Source: Pimelobacter simplex (lineage in GTDB: Bacteria; Actinomycetota; Actinomycetes; Propionibacteriales; Nocardioidaceae). From it: a stretch of 64,000 bases of DNA. The position numbers and the translations under genes are program-made. The notes under the pieces were generated by a model. The model saw only the letters and a list, made by a program, of their open reading frames with translations. It did not search any database and had not been told where the DNA came from. Where the stretch lies: the NCBI RefSeq assembly GCF_900114845.1, contig NZ_FOUK01000004.1, positions 1 to 64,000 on the forward strand, read 5' to 3'. Positions 31,001 to 37,637 of this stretch are shown piece after piece (the stretch's first letter is position 1; each line of letters starts with the position of its first letter).

Positions 31001-33212
31001 CGTCGACGCGGATGTCGGAGAGCGTGACGTTGCCGTCGTTGTAGACCCGGAAGCGGTAGACGATCACCTGGCCGGCCCGGTCGATGGTGTTGGTGTCGGC
31101 GTACTTCTCGAAGCGCAGCGCGGGCTGCTGGTCGGCGGGGACGGACGCGGAGTCGGGGTCGGACGTCACGGCGGCCCCGGCGGGCGGCGTCCCGCTCGCG
31201 GTGGCGGTGTTGGTCAGCGAGCCCTGGTCGACGTCGGGCCCGGTGGCGGTGTAGGTCGCCGTGCACGTCATCGAGGCCCCTACGGCGAGGGTGGTCCGCG
31301 GGCAGGAGACCTCGGAGATCGACCCGGCGCCGTCGAACGCGGTCTCGTCGACGCGAACGTCGCTGAGCGGCACCTGCCCGGTGTTGGTGACCACGAACTT
31401 GTAGTGGACCGTGCCGTTCCACAGGTACGACGACTCGTCGACCGACTTGTCGAGCGTGATCGCCGGCAGCAGCACCTCGGTGCAGACCGCGCCCTGCTGG
31501 CCGCAGGCCGGGGAGGCCGGCGGGTCGTCGCCGTCGTAGGGGCCGTCGGCCGGGAACGCGGTGTTGGCGACCCTGCTGTCACCGCCCTTCTTGAGCACCA
31601 CGTCGTAGTCGATGACGACGTCCTGGTCGACCGGCAGCGGCCCCTCCCAGACCAGCCGGCTGCCCTCGAGCCGCGGCGGGTCGACCGGGACGCCGTTGAC
31701 CCGCGCGCGCAGCGAGCCCCCGACCAGGTCGGCGTCGTCGAGCACGCCGGACAGGTCGTCGACCACCACCGCGGGCTTGTCGGCGGTGTAGTTGCCGGTG
31801 CCGGTGTTGGTGCCGGTGACCGTGTAGCCGACGGTGTCGCCCACCCGCGAGGCGCCGGTGCCGGTGCTCGTCTTGGCGAGGGTCAGCTCGGGCCTCGTGA
31901 AGAACTCGACCTTGGCGGTGCCCGGCGGGTTGAGGCCGCTGGTGGTGAGGTTGTCGGGGCCGTTCTCGAACACGATCGGCGTCGGGTCGGCGGGCCCCGG
32001 GCGCTTCGAGGTGACCTGGACGGTGATCGTGCAGGAGCGCTCCCCCTCGGCGAGCGTGCCGTCGGCGACCGTGATCGTGCTCGACCCGGGGGTCGCGGTC
32101 GTGGTGGCGCGGCAGGTGCCGCCGATGCCGGCGGGGTCGGCGACCAGCAGGCCGTCGGGGAGCGCGTCGGTGAACGCCCAGCCCGCCTTCTCGGCCAGCT
32201 CGGAGGTGTTGGTGACGGTGAAGGTCAGCGTCGACGTCCCGCCGACGGGGACCGAGCCGGGCGAGAACGCCTTGTCGAGCTGGGGAGTCGCGTCGAAGAG
32301 CCGGAGCTCGTCCCAGCCGAAGTCGTTGCCCTGGCTCGAGCCGACCTGGTTGCGCATCCGCAGCGCGAGCTGGCTGACCTGGTCGGTGTCGATGAGCGCG
32401 GAGCTGTCGGAGTAGTAGCGCCCGGCCGCCACGTAGTTGCCGCCGTTGCCCCATCCCCCGAGCGGCGGCGACGTGTAGTAGCGGACGTTGCTGTCGCGGC
32501 AGGCCCGGATCGGGTCGCTGTTGACCGGGATCTCCTGGGTGCCCGCCAGGAGGACGAAGTCGAGCCGCGAGTTGTTCGCGCCGTTGAGGTAGGTGCAGGA
32601 GACCTCGGCCACGTTGACCGACGTGGTGTAGAACCGCTTGCCGTTGGGGGTGAGCCGGAACGGGGAGCTCTGCGCGACGATCTGGTTGTCGGCGCCGTTG
32701 ACGTTGCCGGTCCAGGCGGTGACCGCGTGGTTGCGCTGGGTCGCCGCGGTCGAGCCGTTGACCGGGGTCGCCGTGCTGGTGCTGCCGACCACCCCTGCCT
32801 CGACCTGGCCGAGGACGTCGGCGATCCGGCGCACGTTGGGCTGGGCGGAGTTGCCGGTCGTGCAGAAGCCGCTCGGGAAGGTCGTGCTCGCGTACTGCAG
32901 GATGACGCCGTTGCACTGCCCCTGGTCGGTCCAGAAGGCGGCGCCCGTGTAGGTCTGCCCTTGGGCGCCGGTGTAGCCGGGCAGCCGGCTGGCGGTGGCG
33001 CCGACGCCGTTCTCGAAGTCCTCGTGGAAGACCTGGACCGGCGCCGCGGGCACCCCCGGGTTGCCGGGCGCGGCCGCCGCGAGCACGGACGACGCCGGTG
33101 CCATCGCGAGCGGCGCGGCGGTCCCGCTGGCGGCGAGGCCCGCCAGGAGCGCGAGGACGACCGCGCCGTGCCAGCCCGTGCGTCGCCGGTGACGCCTGCT
33201 GCGGAACCCCAT
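25068..33212 (-). CDS. Giant repeat-rich cell-surface protein
   Basis: A 2714-aa exported protein. A twin-Arg/basic N-terminus and signal helix (GAVVLALLAGLAASGTAAPL) lead to a unique domain of about 250 residues beginning FHEDFENGVG that looks lectin- or carbohydrate-binding-like. A DUF11-type domain and one diverged repeat come next, then 18 tandem ~116-aa beta-sandwich repeats (DUF7507-like; YSFVVTNTGNVTLHDV, TCTATYEVTQDDVDAG). Each repeat has two Cys about 13 residues apart, probably a disulfide. The C-terminus has LPAAGS, a hydrophobic helix and RRRCRRRR, the form of a sortase anchor, but no sortase is nearby. The ATG at 33212 is preferred because the signal peptide follows directly; 32 extra upstream residues are in frame. 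Confidence 0.85.
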   Translation of the reverse strand: MGFRSRRHRRRTGWHGAVVLALLAGLAASGTAAPLAMAPASSVLAAAAPGNPGVPAAPVQVFHEDFENGVGATASRLPGYTGAQGQTYTGAAFWTDQGQCNGVILQYASTTFPSGFCTTGNSAQPNVRRIADVLGQVEAGVVGSTSTATPVNGSTAATQRNHAVTAWTGNVNGADNQIVAQSSPFRLTPNGKRFYTTSVNVAEVSCTYLNGANNSRLDFVLLAGTQEIPVNSDPIRACRDSNVRYYTSPPLGGWGNGGNYVAAGRYYSDSSALIDTDQVSQLALRMRNQVGSSQGNDFGWDELRLFDATPQLDKAFSPGSVPVGGTSTLTFTVTNTSELAEKAGWAFTDALPDGLLVADPAGIGGTCRATTTATPGSSTITVADGTLAEGERSCTITVQVTSKRPGPADPTPIVFENGPDNLTTSGLNPPGTAKVEFFTRPELTLAKTSTGTGASRVGDTVGYTVTGTNTGTGNYTADKPAVVVDDLSGVLDDADLVGGSLRARVNGVPVDPPRLEGSRLVWEGPLPVDQDVVIDYDVVLKKGGDSRVANTAFPADGPYDGDDPPASPACGQQGAVCTEVLLPAITLDKSVDESSYLWNGTVHYKFVVTNTGQVPLSDVRVDETAFDGAGSISEVSCPRTTLAVGASMTCTATYTATGPDVDQGSLTNTATASGTPPAGAAVTSDPDSASVPADQQPALRFEKYADTNTIDRAGQVIVYRFRVYNDGNVTLSDIRVDEMSFTGTGDPPVPECPRTTLAAYTDMTCRATYTVTQDDVDNQALTNTAQARATTPDGQELTETDTVRTPGDPRPALTLVKDSPARDLVAGETIRYYFRVTNTGNVTMETPTIDELSFDGSGQLSAITCQERDEPFYPTRSVLCWADYRVTQADVDQGEITNTAVASAHVAGDDDPDRRPTRSNEASKRLPGTPAPGISLVKRADRDEIVVGQQVTYSFDVTNTGNVTLGNVAIDEWDFSGTGEISAISCPEGALAPDATTTCTATYTPTQADVDAGGISNTAVATATQPDGSSLTSTPSALEIPGRGQPELTLVKTADRASYELGDTITYTFTVTNTGNVTIDDVTVTEGSFTGSGDLSAITCGAAAASLAPDESVDCTATYEVTQADVDRGSVDNTATAGGRTTTGDDVTSGPADASVPADQRPAIAIEKSADKDEVVAGETIRYFFDVTNSGDVTLRDILVLDGQDFTGNGDELEILCRASDTQVLAPGATIRCWADYVVVQADVDQGGLDNTADASGLPPQGERVLSDRASLSIPADQDPALSLVKSNDATGPLEAGQQITYTFVVTNTGNVTMTDIRIREDAFTGTGTMPAATCTPDDLRAALPPGDQVTCSATYEVTQDDVDAGTIDNTASAGGVPPSGGDPVWSVPDSSKAPFEAAPAISLVKSASTDRLVAGETVTYSFRVTNDGNVTLSSVGIAEGSFTGSGAMSAIECPSGLLAPGASVTCTATYEVTQADVDAGSVRNTATAHGTPPGEGAEPVRSAPSSAELTAEAEPAVSLVKSASTDRLVAGEMVTYSFEVTNDGNVTLSSVGISEGAFTGSGAMSAIDCPPGALAPGDSVTCTATYEVTQADVDAGAVRNTATAHGTPPGEDAGPVRSAPSSAELTADAEPAVSLVKSASTDRLVAGEMVTYSFEVTNDGNVTLSSVGISEGSFTGSGAMSAIECPSGSLAPGDSVTCTATYEVTQADVDAGSVTNTATAHGTPPGDGAEPVRSDPSSAELTAEAAPALTLAKSADPVSDVVSGDVVTYSFLVTNTGNVTLTSVGVTEGSFSGSGAMSAIECPGGPLAPGGAVTCTATYEVTQDDVDAGSITNTATASGTPPGDDAQPVTSPPADAEVTADQTPSIDLVKSTTTEDLVAGETITYSFVVTNTGTVTLHDLAVSEDAFDGTGTLSAVSCPDDSLAAGAQTTCAATYTVTQDDVDRGTLTNTATASGTPPSGSPVASDPSSAQVPADPEPSVSLDKSASPATIAQAGETVTYSFVVTNTGNVTLHDVAIAEGAFSGTGALSAIRCPETRLVPGERTTCTATYEVTQDDVDAGSITNTATASGTPPGDGTEPVTSPPSDAEVTAEPAPAISLVKSAAPLRLTRAGETVTYSFVVTNTGNLTLRAIAVSEGSFSGTGEMSAISCPEPVLAPGEQETCTASYTVTQEDVDAGTLDNTATAEGTPPSGPPVTSDPSSAQLPAEPAPSLTLDKSASPATVARAGETVTYSFVVTNTGNVTLHDVAIAEGEFSGTGALSAIRCPETRLAPGERTTCTATYEVTQDDVDAGSITNTATASGTPPGDDAEPVTSPPDSATVTAPPAPSLSLVKSAEPTGLRAGRTVTYSFAVTNTGNVTLHDVAIDEQTFTGSGDLSAITCPDGDLAPGARITCVATYEVTQDDVDAGAVENSATATGSTPAGEPVTSPPSSVTLTEEPAAAIALVKKADRSTLRAGETVTYSFVVTNTGTVRLREVSVAETAFSGSGAMSAIACPAATLAPGDAMTCTATYVATQADVDAGGLTNTATATGTPPGAGPPVTSPPATVSIPVAADPGLDLVKRSDRQRFRAGDQVTYTFELTNTGNVTLHGARVREVRFSGSGPLGAVRCPDLSGGLAPGARVVCTATYRTTADDVRSGRLRNVAVAVATGPDGPVRSPRSRVDLTPAPQPPVPGLPAAGSPVPRALVPLGLLLLVAGGVLTAGGRRRCRRRR
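25198..31463 (-). repeat. 18-unit tandem repeat array inside the giant gene
   Basis: Repeats of 345-351 nt encode about 116 residues each. Three consecutive units (27969-29012) total 1044 bp, exactly three times 348, and share stretches of near-identical DNA. A two-unit block (26925-27617) is copied in the next block (26229-26924), with matching DNA 696 bp apart (26305 and 27001). Outer repeats at the N-terminal side are much more diverged. Confidence 0.85.
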
Positions 33213-33269
33213 GGCCGCATTGTCGAGAGCATCCGCCTGCGGGGCGCGCCGCGACGAGGTTCTGTGCGC

Positions 33270-33314
33270 AAATCGGCGATTTCCCGACGCAGTCCGGCGA
33301 TTCTGCATCGCCGG
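33270..33314. promoter_or_regulatory. Operator-like dyads between the giant gene and the MFS gene
   Basis: AAATCGGCGATTT (33270-33282) is a palindrome about its centre, and CCGGCGAT (33294-33301) pairs with ATCGCCGG (33307-33314). The shared core CGGCGATT recurs 21 bp apart (33274 and 33295). The second dyad ends 11 nt before the MFS -10 box, so a bound protein would block the -35. Confidence 0.45.
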
Positions 33315-33325
33315 GCCGAGGTCCG

Positions 33326-33331
33326 TAGCCT
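33326..33331 (+). promoter_or_regulatory. Candidate -10 box of the MFS gene
   Basis: TAGCCT, 6 nt before the GTG at 33338; leaderless arrangement. Confidence 0.4.
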
Positions 33332-33337
33332 TGTCCG

Positions 33338-34633
33338 GTGAGTCTCCGCGGGTTGCTGGCCGACACCCGGCCGTTGCAGAACCCGCACTTCCGGCGGCTG
33401 TGGACGGCGAACATCATCACCGTCGTCGGTGCCCAGCTGACCGTGGTCGCCGTCCCGGCGCAGATCTACGCCGAGACCGGGTCGTCGGCGTACGTCGGCC
33501 TGACCGGGATCTTCGGCCTGGTCCCCCTTGTCGTGTTCGGCCTGTGGGGCGGCGCGCTCGCCGACCACTTCGACCGGCGCACGCTCCTGCTCGTCACCAC
33601 GACCGGCCTGATCGGGACCGCTGCGCTGTTCTGGGTGCAGGCGGCGCTCGGGTCGGGGAACGTGTGGCTGCTGCTGAGCCTGTTCGCCGTCCAGCAGGCG
33701 TTCTTCGCGATCAACCAGCCCACCCGGGCGGCGGTCCTGCCCCGGCTGCTCGACGCCGACGTCCTGCCCGCCGCGAACTCGCTCAACATGACCGTCATGC
33801 AGGCCGGCGCCATCGGCGGCCCCCTCATCGCCGGCGTGCTCATCCCCTTCACCGGCTTCGCCTGGCTCTACCTCGCGGACGCCCTGTGCCTGCTCGCCAC
33901 CCTCTGGGCCGTGCTCCGGCTGCCGCCGCTGCCGATCGAGGGCGTCACGACCGGCACTCCCGGCCTGCGCTCGGTGATCGAGGGCATCACCTACCTCCGC
34001 ACCCAGCCGGTGCTGATGATGTCGTTCGTCGTCGACATCATCGCGATGCTCTTCGGCATGCCCCGGGCGCTGTTCCCCCAGGTCGCCCACGAGAGCTTCC
34101 TCGGCCCGGACGAGGGTGGCCTGGCGTTCGCGCTGCTGTTCGCCGGCATCCCCCTCGGCGCGGTGCTCGGCGGCGTCTTCTCCGGGTGGGTCTCGCGGGT
34201 GAGCGGGCAGGGCCGAGCCGTCATCTGGTGCATCATCGTCTGGGGCCTGGCGATGGTCGGCTTCGGCCTCGCGGTCCTCGGCGCCGACGCACTGCCCGGG
34301 TCGGTGCACGTGTGGCTCGTGGTCGCCGTCCTGATGCTCGTCATCGGCGGCGCTGCCGACATGGCCTCGGCCGCCTTCCGCACCTCGATGCTCCAGACCG
34401 CCGCCGCCGACGAGGTGCGCGGCCGGCTCCAGGGGATCTTCATCGTCGTCGTCGCCGGTGGCCCCCGCCTCGCCGACGTCGCCCACGGCGCCTCCGCCGC
34501 CATGGTCGGCACGGCCGCCGCGGCGGCCGGCGGCGGCGTGCTCGTCGTCGTGCTGACGGTCGTGGCGGCGCTGCTGGTGCCGTCGTTCGTGCGCTACCGG
34601 ATCACCACCGCCGCGCCCGCGCCGCGGACCTGA
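33338..34633 (+). CDS. MFS exporter (EntS-like)
   Basis: A 431-aa integral membrane transporter with about 12 helices. The N-terminal half carries NPHFRRLWTANIITVVGAQL and the loop 2-3 motif GGALADHFDRRTLLL, typical of the EntS/enterobactin-exporter-like MFS group (MFS_3). It ends with LVPSFVRYRITT. The substrate is unknown: siderophores, lipids or drugs are possible. GTG start, preceded by TAGCCT and by a pair of dyads that may bind a repressor. It converges on the small helical gene 3 nt downstream. Confidence 0.88.
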   Translation: MSLRGLLADTRPLQNPHFRRLWTANIITVVGAQLTVVAVPAQIYAETGSSAYVGLTGIFGLVPLVVFGLWGGALADHFDRRTLLLVTTTGLIGTAALFWVQAALGSGNVWLLLSLFAVQQAFFAINQPTRAAVLPRLLDADVLPAANSLNMTVMQAGAIGGPLIAGVLIPFTGFAWLYLADALCLLATLWAVLRLPPLPIEGVTTGTPGLRSVIEGITYLRTQPVLMMSFVVDIIAMLFGMPRALFPQVAHESFLGPDEGGLAFALLFAGIPLGAVLGGVFSGWVSRVSGQGRAVIWCIIVWGLAMVGFGLAVLGADALPGSVHVWLVVAVLMLVIGGAADMASAAFRTSMLQTAAADEVRGRLQGIFIVVVAGGPRLADVAHGASAAMVGTAAAAAGGGVLVVVLTVVAALLVPSFVRYRITTAAPAPRT

Positions 34634-34636
34634 GCC

Positions 34637-34900
34637 TCAGCGCAGGCTCGACTCCATCACCACGCACAGCTCACGCACGCACTCGTCGAGCGACTCGCCC
34701 GTCTCGTTGCGGAGCAGACCGAGGCTGAGCTCCGCCACGAGCAGTGCCCCGCCGGCGAGCTCGTGCTCGTCGGCGAAGGTCTGCAGCAGGTCCCTCGCGC
34801 CGGCCGCGTCGCCGCGGCCGCGGGCCGCGATGACGCCGGCCACCCGCTGGGCCGCCTCGACGACGGGCGCGAGCTCGGCCCGCCGTACCTGGTCGGTCAT
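34637..34900 (-). CDS. Small helical protein coupled to superoxide dismutase
   Basis: An 87-aa acidic, mostly helical cytoplasmic protein ([43 protein letters not shown]). Its ATG overlaps the sod stop codon by 4 nt (ATGA), so it is translated with sod and should share its regulation. I do not recognise the family. Its length and repeated helices suggest a small scaffold or adaptor rather than an enzyme. Confidence 0.65.
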   Translation of the reverse strand: MTDQVRRAELAPVVEAAQRVAGVIAARGRGDAAGARDLLQTFADEHELAGGALLVAELSLGLLRNETGESLDECVRELCVVMESSLR

Positions 34901-35517
34901 GCGATCAGGCCCGGGGTCTGCGAGAGCGCGGCGTCGAACCGGCGCTGGACGTCGGCCCAGTTGACGATATTCCACCACTGCTGCACGAAGGTGGCCTTGT
35001 CGTTCTTGTACTGCAGGTAGTACGTGTGCTCCCACATGTCGAGCATGAGCAGCGGGACCATGCAGACCGGGACGTTCCCCTGGTGGTCGAAGTGCTGGAT
35101 GATGTACGGCCGCTGCCCCAGGACGTCCCACGTCAGCACCGACCACCCGGAGCCCTGGACGCCGAGCGCGTTGGCCTGGAAGTGCGCACGGAACTTGTCG
35201 AAGCCGCCGAAGTACTCGTCGATCGCCTGCGCGAGCTCACCGGTCGGCTTGTCACCGCCGTCGGGGGACATGTTCGGCCAGAAGACCGAGTGGTTGACGT
35301 GGCCGCCGAGGTGGAACGCGAGGTTCTTCTCCAGCGTCGAGAGGCTGCCGAAGGACTCCTGCTCGCGGGCCTCGGCGAGCTGCTCGACGGCGGTGTTGAT
35401 GCCCGTGACGTAGGCGTTGTGGTGCTTGCTGTGGTGCAGCTCCATGATCTCGCCGGAGAGGTACGGCTCGAGCGCGGAGTAGTCGTAGGGGAGGTCGGGG
35501 AGGGCGTAGGCGGACAT
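34897..35517 (-). CDS. Superoxide dismutase, Fe/Mn family
   Basis: A 206-aa enzyme that converts superoxide to oxygen and hydrogen peroxide. The metal ligands are visible: His28 ([12 protein letters not shown]), His76 (VNHSVFW), Asp160 and His164 ([12 protein letters not shown]). There is no signal peptide. The metal (Fe or Mn) cannot be settled by eye. A sequence matching the nickel-responsive Nur box lies 19-35 nt before the ATG, as for sodF of Streptomyces, which is repressed by Nur when nickel (and Ni-SOD) is available. That suggests an Fe-type enzyme used when nickel is scarce. Confidence 0.96.
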   Translation of the reverse strand: MSAYALPDLPYDYSALEPYLSGEIMELHHSKHHNAYVTGINTAVEQLAEAREQESFGSLSTLEKNLAFHLGGHVNHSVFWPNMSPDGGDKPTGELAQAIDEYFGGFDKFRAHFQANALGVQGSGWSVLTWDVLGQRPYIIQHFDHQGNVPVCMVPLLMLDMWEHTYYLQYKNDKATFVQQWWNIVNWADVQRRFDAALSQTPGLIA

Positions 35518-35535
35518 GTTGCCAATTTGTCGCTA

Positions 35536-35552
35536 TTGCGAATGAATTGCAA
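35536..35552. promoter_or_regulatory. Nur-type (Fur family) operator before sod
   Basis: TTGCGA-ATGAA-TTGCAA matches the reported Nur box tTGCaa-N5-ttGCAA with one change. It is embedded in a longer imperfect dyad (35531-35558) and covers the region just upstream of the sod start at 35517. Confidence 0.65.
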
Positions 35553-35640
35553 ATAGCGCCGGACGACGCCTCGCACTGCCGGGGCGGGCGAGCCGGCGGT
35601 GTTCAGGTGGGTGTCAGGCTCCCGGCACCACCCTGACGTC

Positions 35641-36045
35641 ATGTTCGACCTCATCGACGGTCTCCCCGTCCACCCGCTCGTGGTCCACGCGGTCGTGGTG
35701 CTGCTGCCCCTCGCGGTGCTCGGCACCCTGGCGATCGCCGTGCGGCCCGCCTGGCGAGCCAGGTACGGCCACCTCGTCGTGGCCGCCGGACTCGTCGCGA
35801 CGGTGCTCCTGCCGGTCGCCACGTCCAGCGGCGAGGCGCTCGAGCGCCACGTCGGCGATCCCGGCGCGCACGCCGCACTGGGCGAGCAGCTGATCTGGTT
35901 CGCGATCCCGCTCCTGGCCCTCGCGACGGCACTGACCTGGTCGGGACGCCGGGCCGCCGCCGGCGTGCAGGTCTACCGCGTCGGCGACTCCGGCGCGCGG
36001 GCGGCGTGGGGCGACCAGGTGACATCGAGCACGACCGCTCCCTGA
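35641..36045 (+). CDS. DUF2231 membrane protein
   Basis: A 134-aa inner-membrane protein with four helices and the family opening GLPVHPLVVHAVVVLLPLAVLG. Conserved His residues in the first helix could bind haem or metal, as proposed for relatives; this is inference. The ATG at 35641 is chosen because homology starts immediately; an in-frame start 42 nt upstream adds residues without similarity. The nitronate monooxygenase gene begins 4 nt after its stop, so they probably form an operon. Confidence 0.82.
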   Translation: MFDLIDGLPVHPLVVHAVVVLLPLAVLGTLAIAVRPAWRARYGHLVVAAGLVATVLLPVATSSGEALERHVGDPGAHAALGEQLIWFAIPLLALATALTWSGRRAAAGVQVYRVGDSGARAAWGDQVTSSTTAP

Positions 36046-36049
36046 GCCC

Positions 36050-37102
36050 GTGCCGGTGCGGGATGCTGGACGGGTGCCGCTGCTCGACTCCGACCTCCCC
36101 CTCGTCGCCGCGCCGATGGCCGGGGGCGCGTCCACGCCCGCTCTCGCCGCCGCGGTGGGCGCGGCGGGCGGCTTCGCCTTCTGGCCGGCCGGCTACCTGA
36201 CCGCGGAGGCGTTCGCCGCCGACCTCGCCACGGCCCAGGCCGGCGCCGCGGCCACCGGGCGGTCGTTCGGGGTGAACCTGTTCGTGCCGCAGGAGGGGGC
36301 GATCGAGCCGGCCGCGTTCACGGCGTACGCGGCGGCGATCCGGGCCGAGGCCGAGGCGCTCGGCGTCGTGCTGCCCGACGAGCCCCGCCACGACGACGAC
36401 GCCTGGCGGGCCAAGGTCGACCTGCTGCTCGCCACGCCGGTCCCGGTCGTGTCGCTGACGTTCGGGCTCCCCGGCCGTGCGGACATCGCGGCACTGCGGC
36501 GCGCGGGGACCCAGGTGCTCGCCACGGTCACGACGGCCGGCGAGGCGCGCGCGGCCGAGGAGGCCGGCGTCGACGGGCTCGTCGTCCAGGGACCGGGCGC
36601 GGGCGGGCACAGCGGGACCTTCGACCCGCGCCGGCCGATCGCCGACGGCCCCACGGCCGACGTCGTCCGCGCCGTGCGGGGCGTGTCGGCGCTGCCGCTG
36701 GTCGCCGGGGGCGGCGTCGACGGGAGCGCCGCCGTCCGGGCGCTGCTCGACGCCGGCGCCGAGGCGGTCGCCGTGGGGACGCTGCTGCTGCGCGCGACCG
36801 AGGCCGGCACCTCCGCCACGCACCGCGCGGCGCTCGCCGACCCGGCGTACGCGCGGACGACGGTGACGCACTCCTTCACCGGGCGTCCCGCGCGGGCCCT
36901 GGCCAACGGGTTCGTCGCGCGCCACCACAGCGAGGCGCCGCACGGGTACCCGGAGCTGCACCACCTGACCCGGGACCTGCGCCGCGCGGCAGCCCGCGCC
37001 GGCGACCCGGAACGCCTGCACCTGTGGGCCGGGACGGGCTACCGGGCCGCGCGCGAGGCGCCCGCCGCGACGATCGTCAGCGAGCTCGCCGCGGGGCTCT
37101 GA
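36050..37102 (+). CDS. Nitronate monooxygenase family flavoprotein
   Basis: A 350-aa FMN-dependent TIM-barrel protein of the 2-nitropropane dioxygenase / nitronate monooxygenase family. Visible motifs: the FMN-site opening PLVAAPMAGGAS, DGLVVQGPGAGGHSG (His of the active-site loop), and LVAGGGVDGSAAVRALLDAGAEAVAVGT for phosphate binding. Some relatives are enoyl-ACP reductases (FabK), but the gene context gives no support for that. Two GTG starts are possible, 36050 and 36074; neither has a good Shine-Dalgarno. Its 3' end overlaps the convergent HxlR gene by 26 nt. Confidence 0.9.
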   Translation: MPVRDAGRVPLLDSDLPLVAAPMAGGASTPALAAAVGAAGGFAFWPAGYLTAEAFAADLATAQAGAAATGRSFGVNLFVPQEGAIEPAAFTAYAAAIRAEAEALGVVLPDEPRHDDDAWRAKVDLLLATPVPVVSLTFGLPGRADIAALRRAGTQVLATVTTAGEARAAEEAGVDGLVVQGPGAGGHSGTFDPRRPIADGPTADVVRAVRGVSALPLVAGGGVDGSAAVRALLDAGAEAVAVGTLLLRATEAGTSATHRAALADPAYARTTVTHSFTGRPARALANGFVARHHSEAPHGYPELHHLTRDLRRAAARAGDPERLHLWAGTGYRAAREAPAATIVSELAAGL

Positions 37103-37559
37103 CCACGACGTCCTCCTCGGGGACGTCGTGCCCGCCCGCGCACCGCACGACGGCGCGGACGCTCTCGCCGCAGCCGGCGTGACTCAGCTCGGGTCGCGCG
37201 GCCGTCGGCGCCGGCGTGTGCCGGTTGCCCCAGTCGAGGAAGGCGACCACGATCGGCAGGAGGTCGTGGCCGGCCTCGGTGAGGACGTAGCGCTGCCGGG
37301 TGCGCTGGCCCGGCTCGCGGTAGGCCTCCTTGGCGAGGACCCCCGCCTCGACCAGCTGGCGCAGCCGCTGGGCCGCGACCGCCTCGGTGACGCCCACGCG
37401 CTGGACGAGGTCGTCGAACCGGCTCGCGCCGTAGAAGGCCTCGCGCACCAGGAGCATCGCGGTCCGGGTGCCGACGACGTCGAGCGACCGGGAGATCGGG
37501 CAGTGGTCGCCGAGGGGGGCCTCGCGGGTGGCGAGGTGGCCTTCGAGCTGGAACGGCAT
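37077..37559 (-). CDS. HxlR family transcriptional regulator
   Basis: A 160-aa winged-helix regulator. The family core is clear: CPISRSLDVVGTRTAMLLVREAFYGASRFDDL with the family Cys near the N-terminus, then RLRQLVEAGVLAKEAY and the wing YVLTEAGHDLLP. A C-terminal extension includes CGESVRAVVRCAGGHD, with extra Cys residues that could sense redox or metal. The ATG at 37559 has TATGAT 7 nt upstream (leaderless); ATGs at 37568 and 37571 are alternatives. It is divergent from the DHA2 exporter gene and is almost certainly its repressor. Confidence 0.9.
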   Translation of the reverse strand: MPFQLEGHLATREAPLGDHCPISRSLDVVGTRTAMLLVREAFYGASRFDDLVQRVGVTEAVAAQRLRQLVEAGVLAKEAYREPGQRTRQRYVLTEAGHDLLPIVVAFLDWGNRHTPAPTAARPELSHAGCGESVRAVVRCAGGHDVPEEDVVVRAPRRAR

Positions 37560-37566
37560 GGTGCAC

Positions 37567-37572
37567 ATCATA
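37567..37572 (-). promoter_or_regulatory. -10 box of the HxlR gene
   Basis: TATGAT on the minus strand, 7 nt before the ATG at 37559. The outermost operator half-site begins 5 bp further upstream, at 37578. Confidence 0.5.
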
Positions 37573-37577
37573 CCGGG

Positions 37578-37637
37578 CTGACTTTTCAAATCCATAGTCA
37601 GACCTCTACGGTCCTGACTATGGCAAACAGAAGTCAG
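37578..37637. promoter_or_regulatory. Four-half-site operator between HxlR and exporter genes
   Basis: CTGACT (37578), AGTCAG (37596), CTGACT (37614) and AGTCAG (37632) alternate in orientation at an exact 18-bp period. The central pair is extended to CCATAGTCAG-N12-CTGACTATGG, a perfect 10-bp dyad centred over the exporter -10 box and including its start codon. The last half-site lies inside the exporter coding region. Confidence 0.8.
37607..37612 (+). promoter_or_regulatory. -10 box of the DHA2 exporter gene
   Basis: TACGGT, 7 nt before the ATG at 37620, inside the spacer of the central operator dyad. Confidence 0.5.

Noticed and set aside
25198..31463. Periodic repeats considered as a CRISPR array or other DNA-level array
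   Set aside because: The period is about 348 bp, in frame, and encodes a protein domain with conserved residues; no short spacers exist.
30498..33341. Open frames antisense to the giant repeat gene
   Set aside because: They repeat with the same 348-bp period as the coding strand and have no independent domain or start signals.
36050..37102. Enoyl-ACP reductase FabK as alternative for the nitronate monooxygenase
   Set aside because: No fatty-acid synthesis genes nearby and the overall pattern fits the actinobacterial nitronate monooxygenase group better; not fully excluded.
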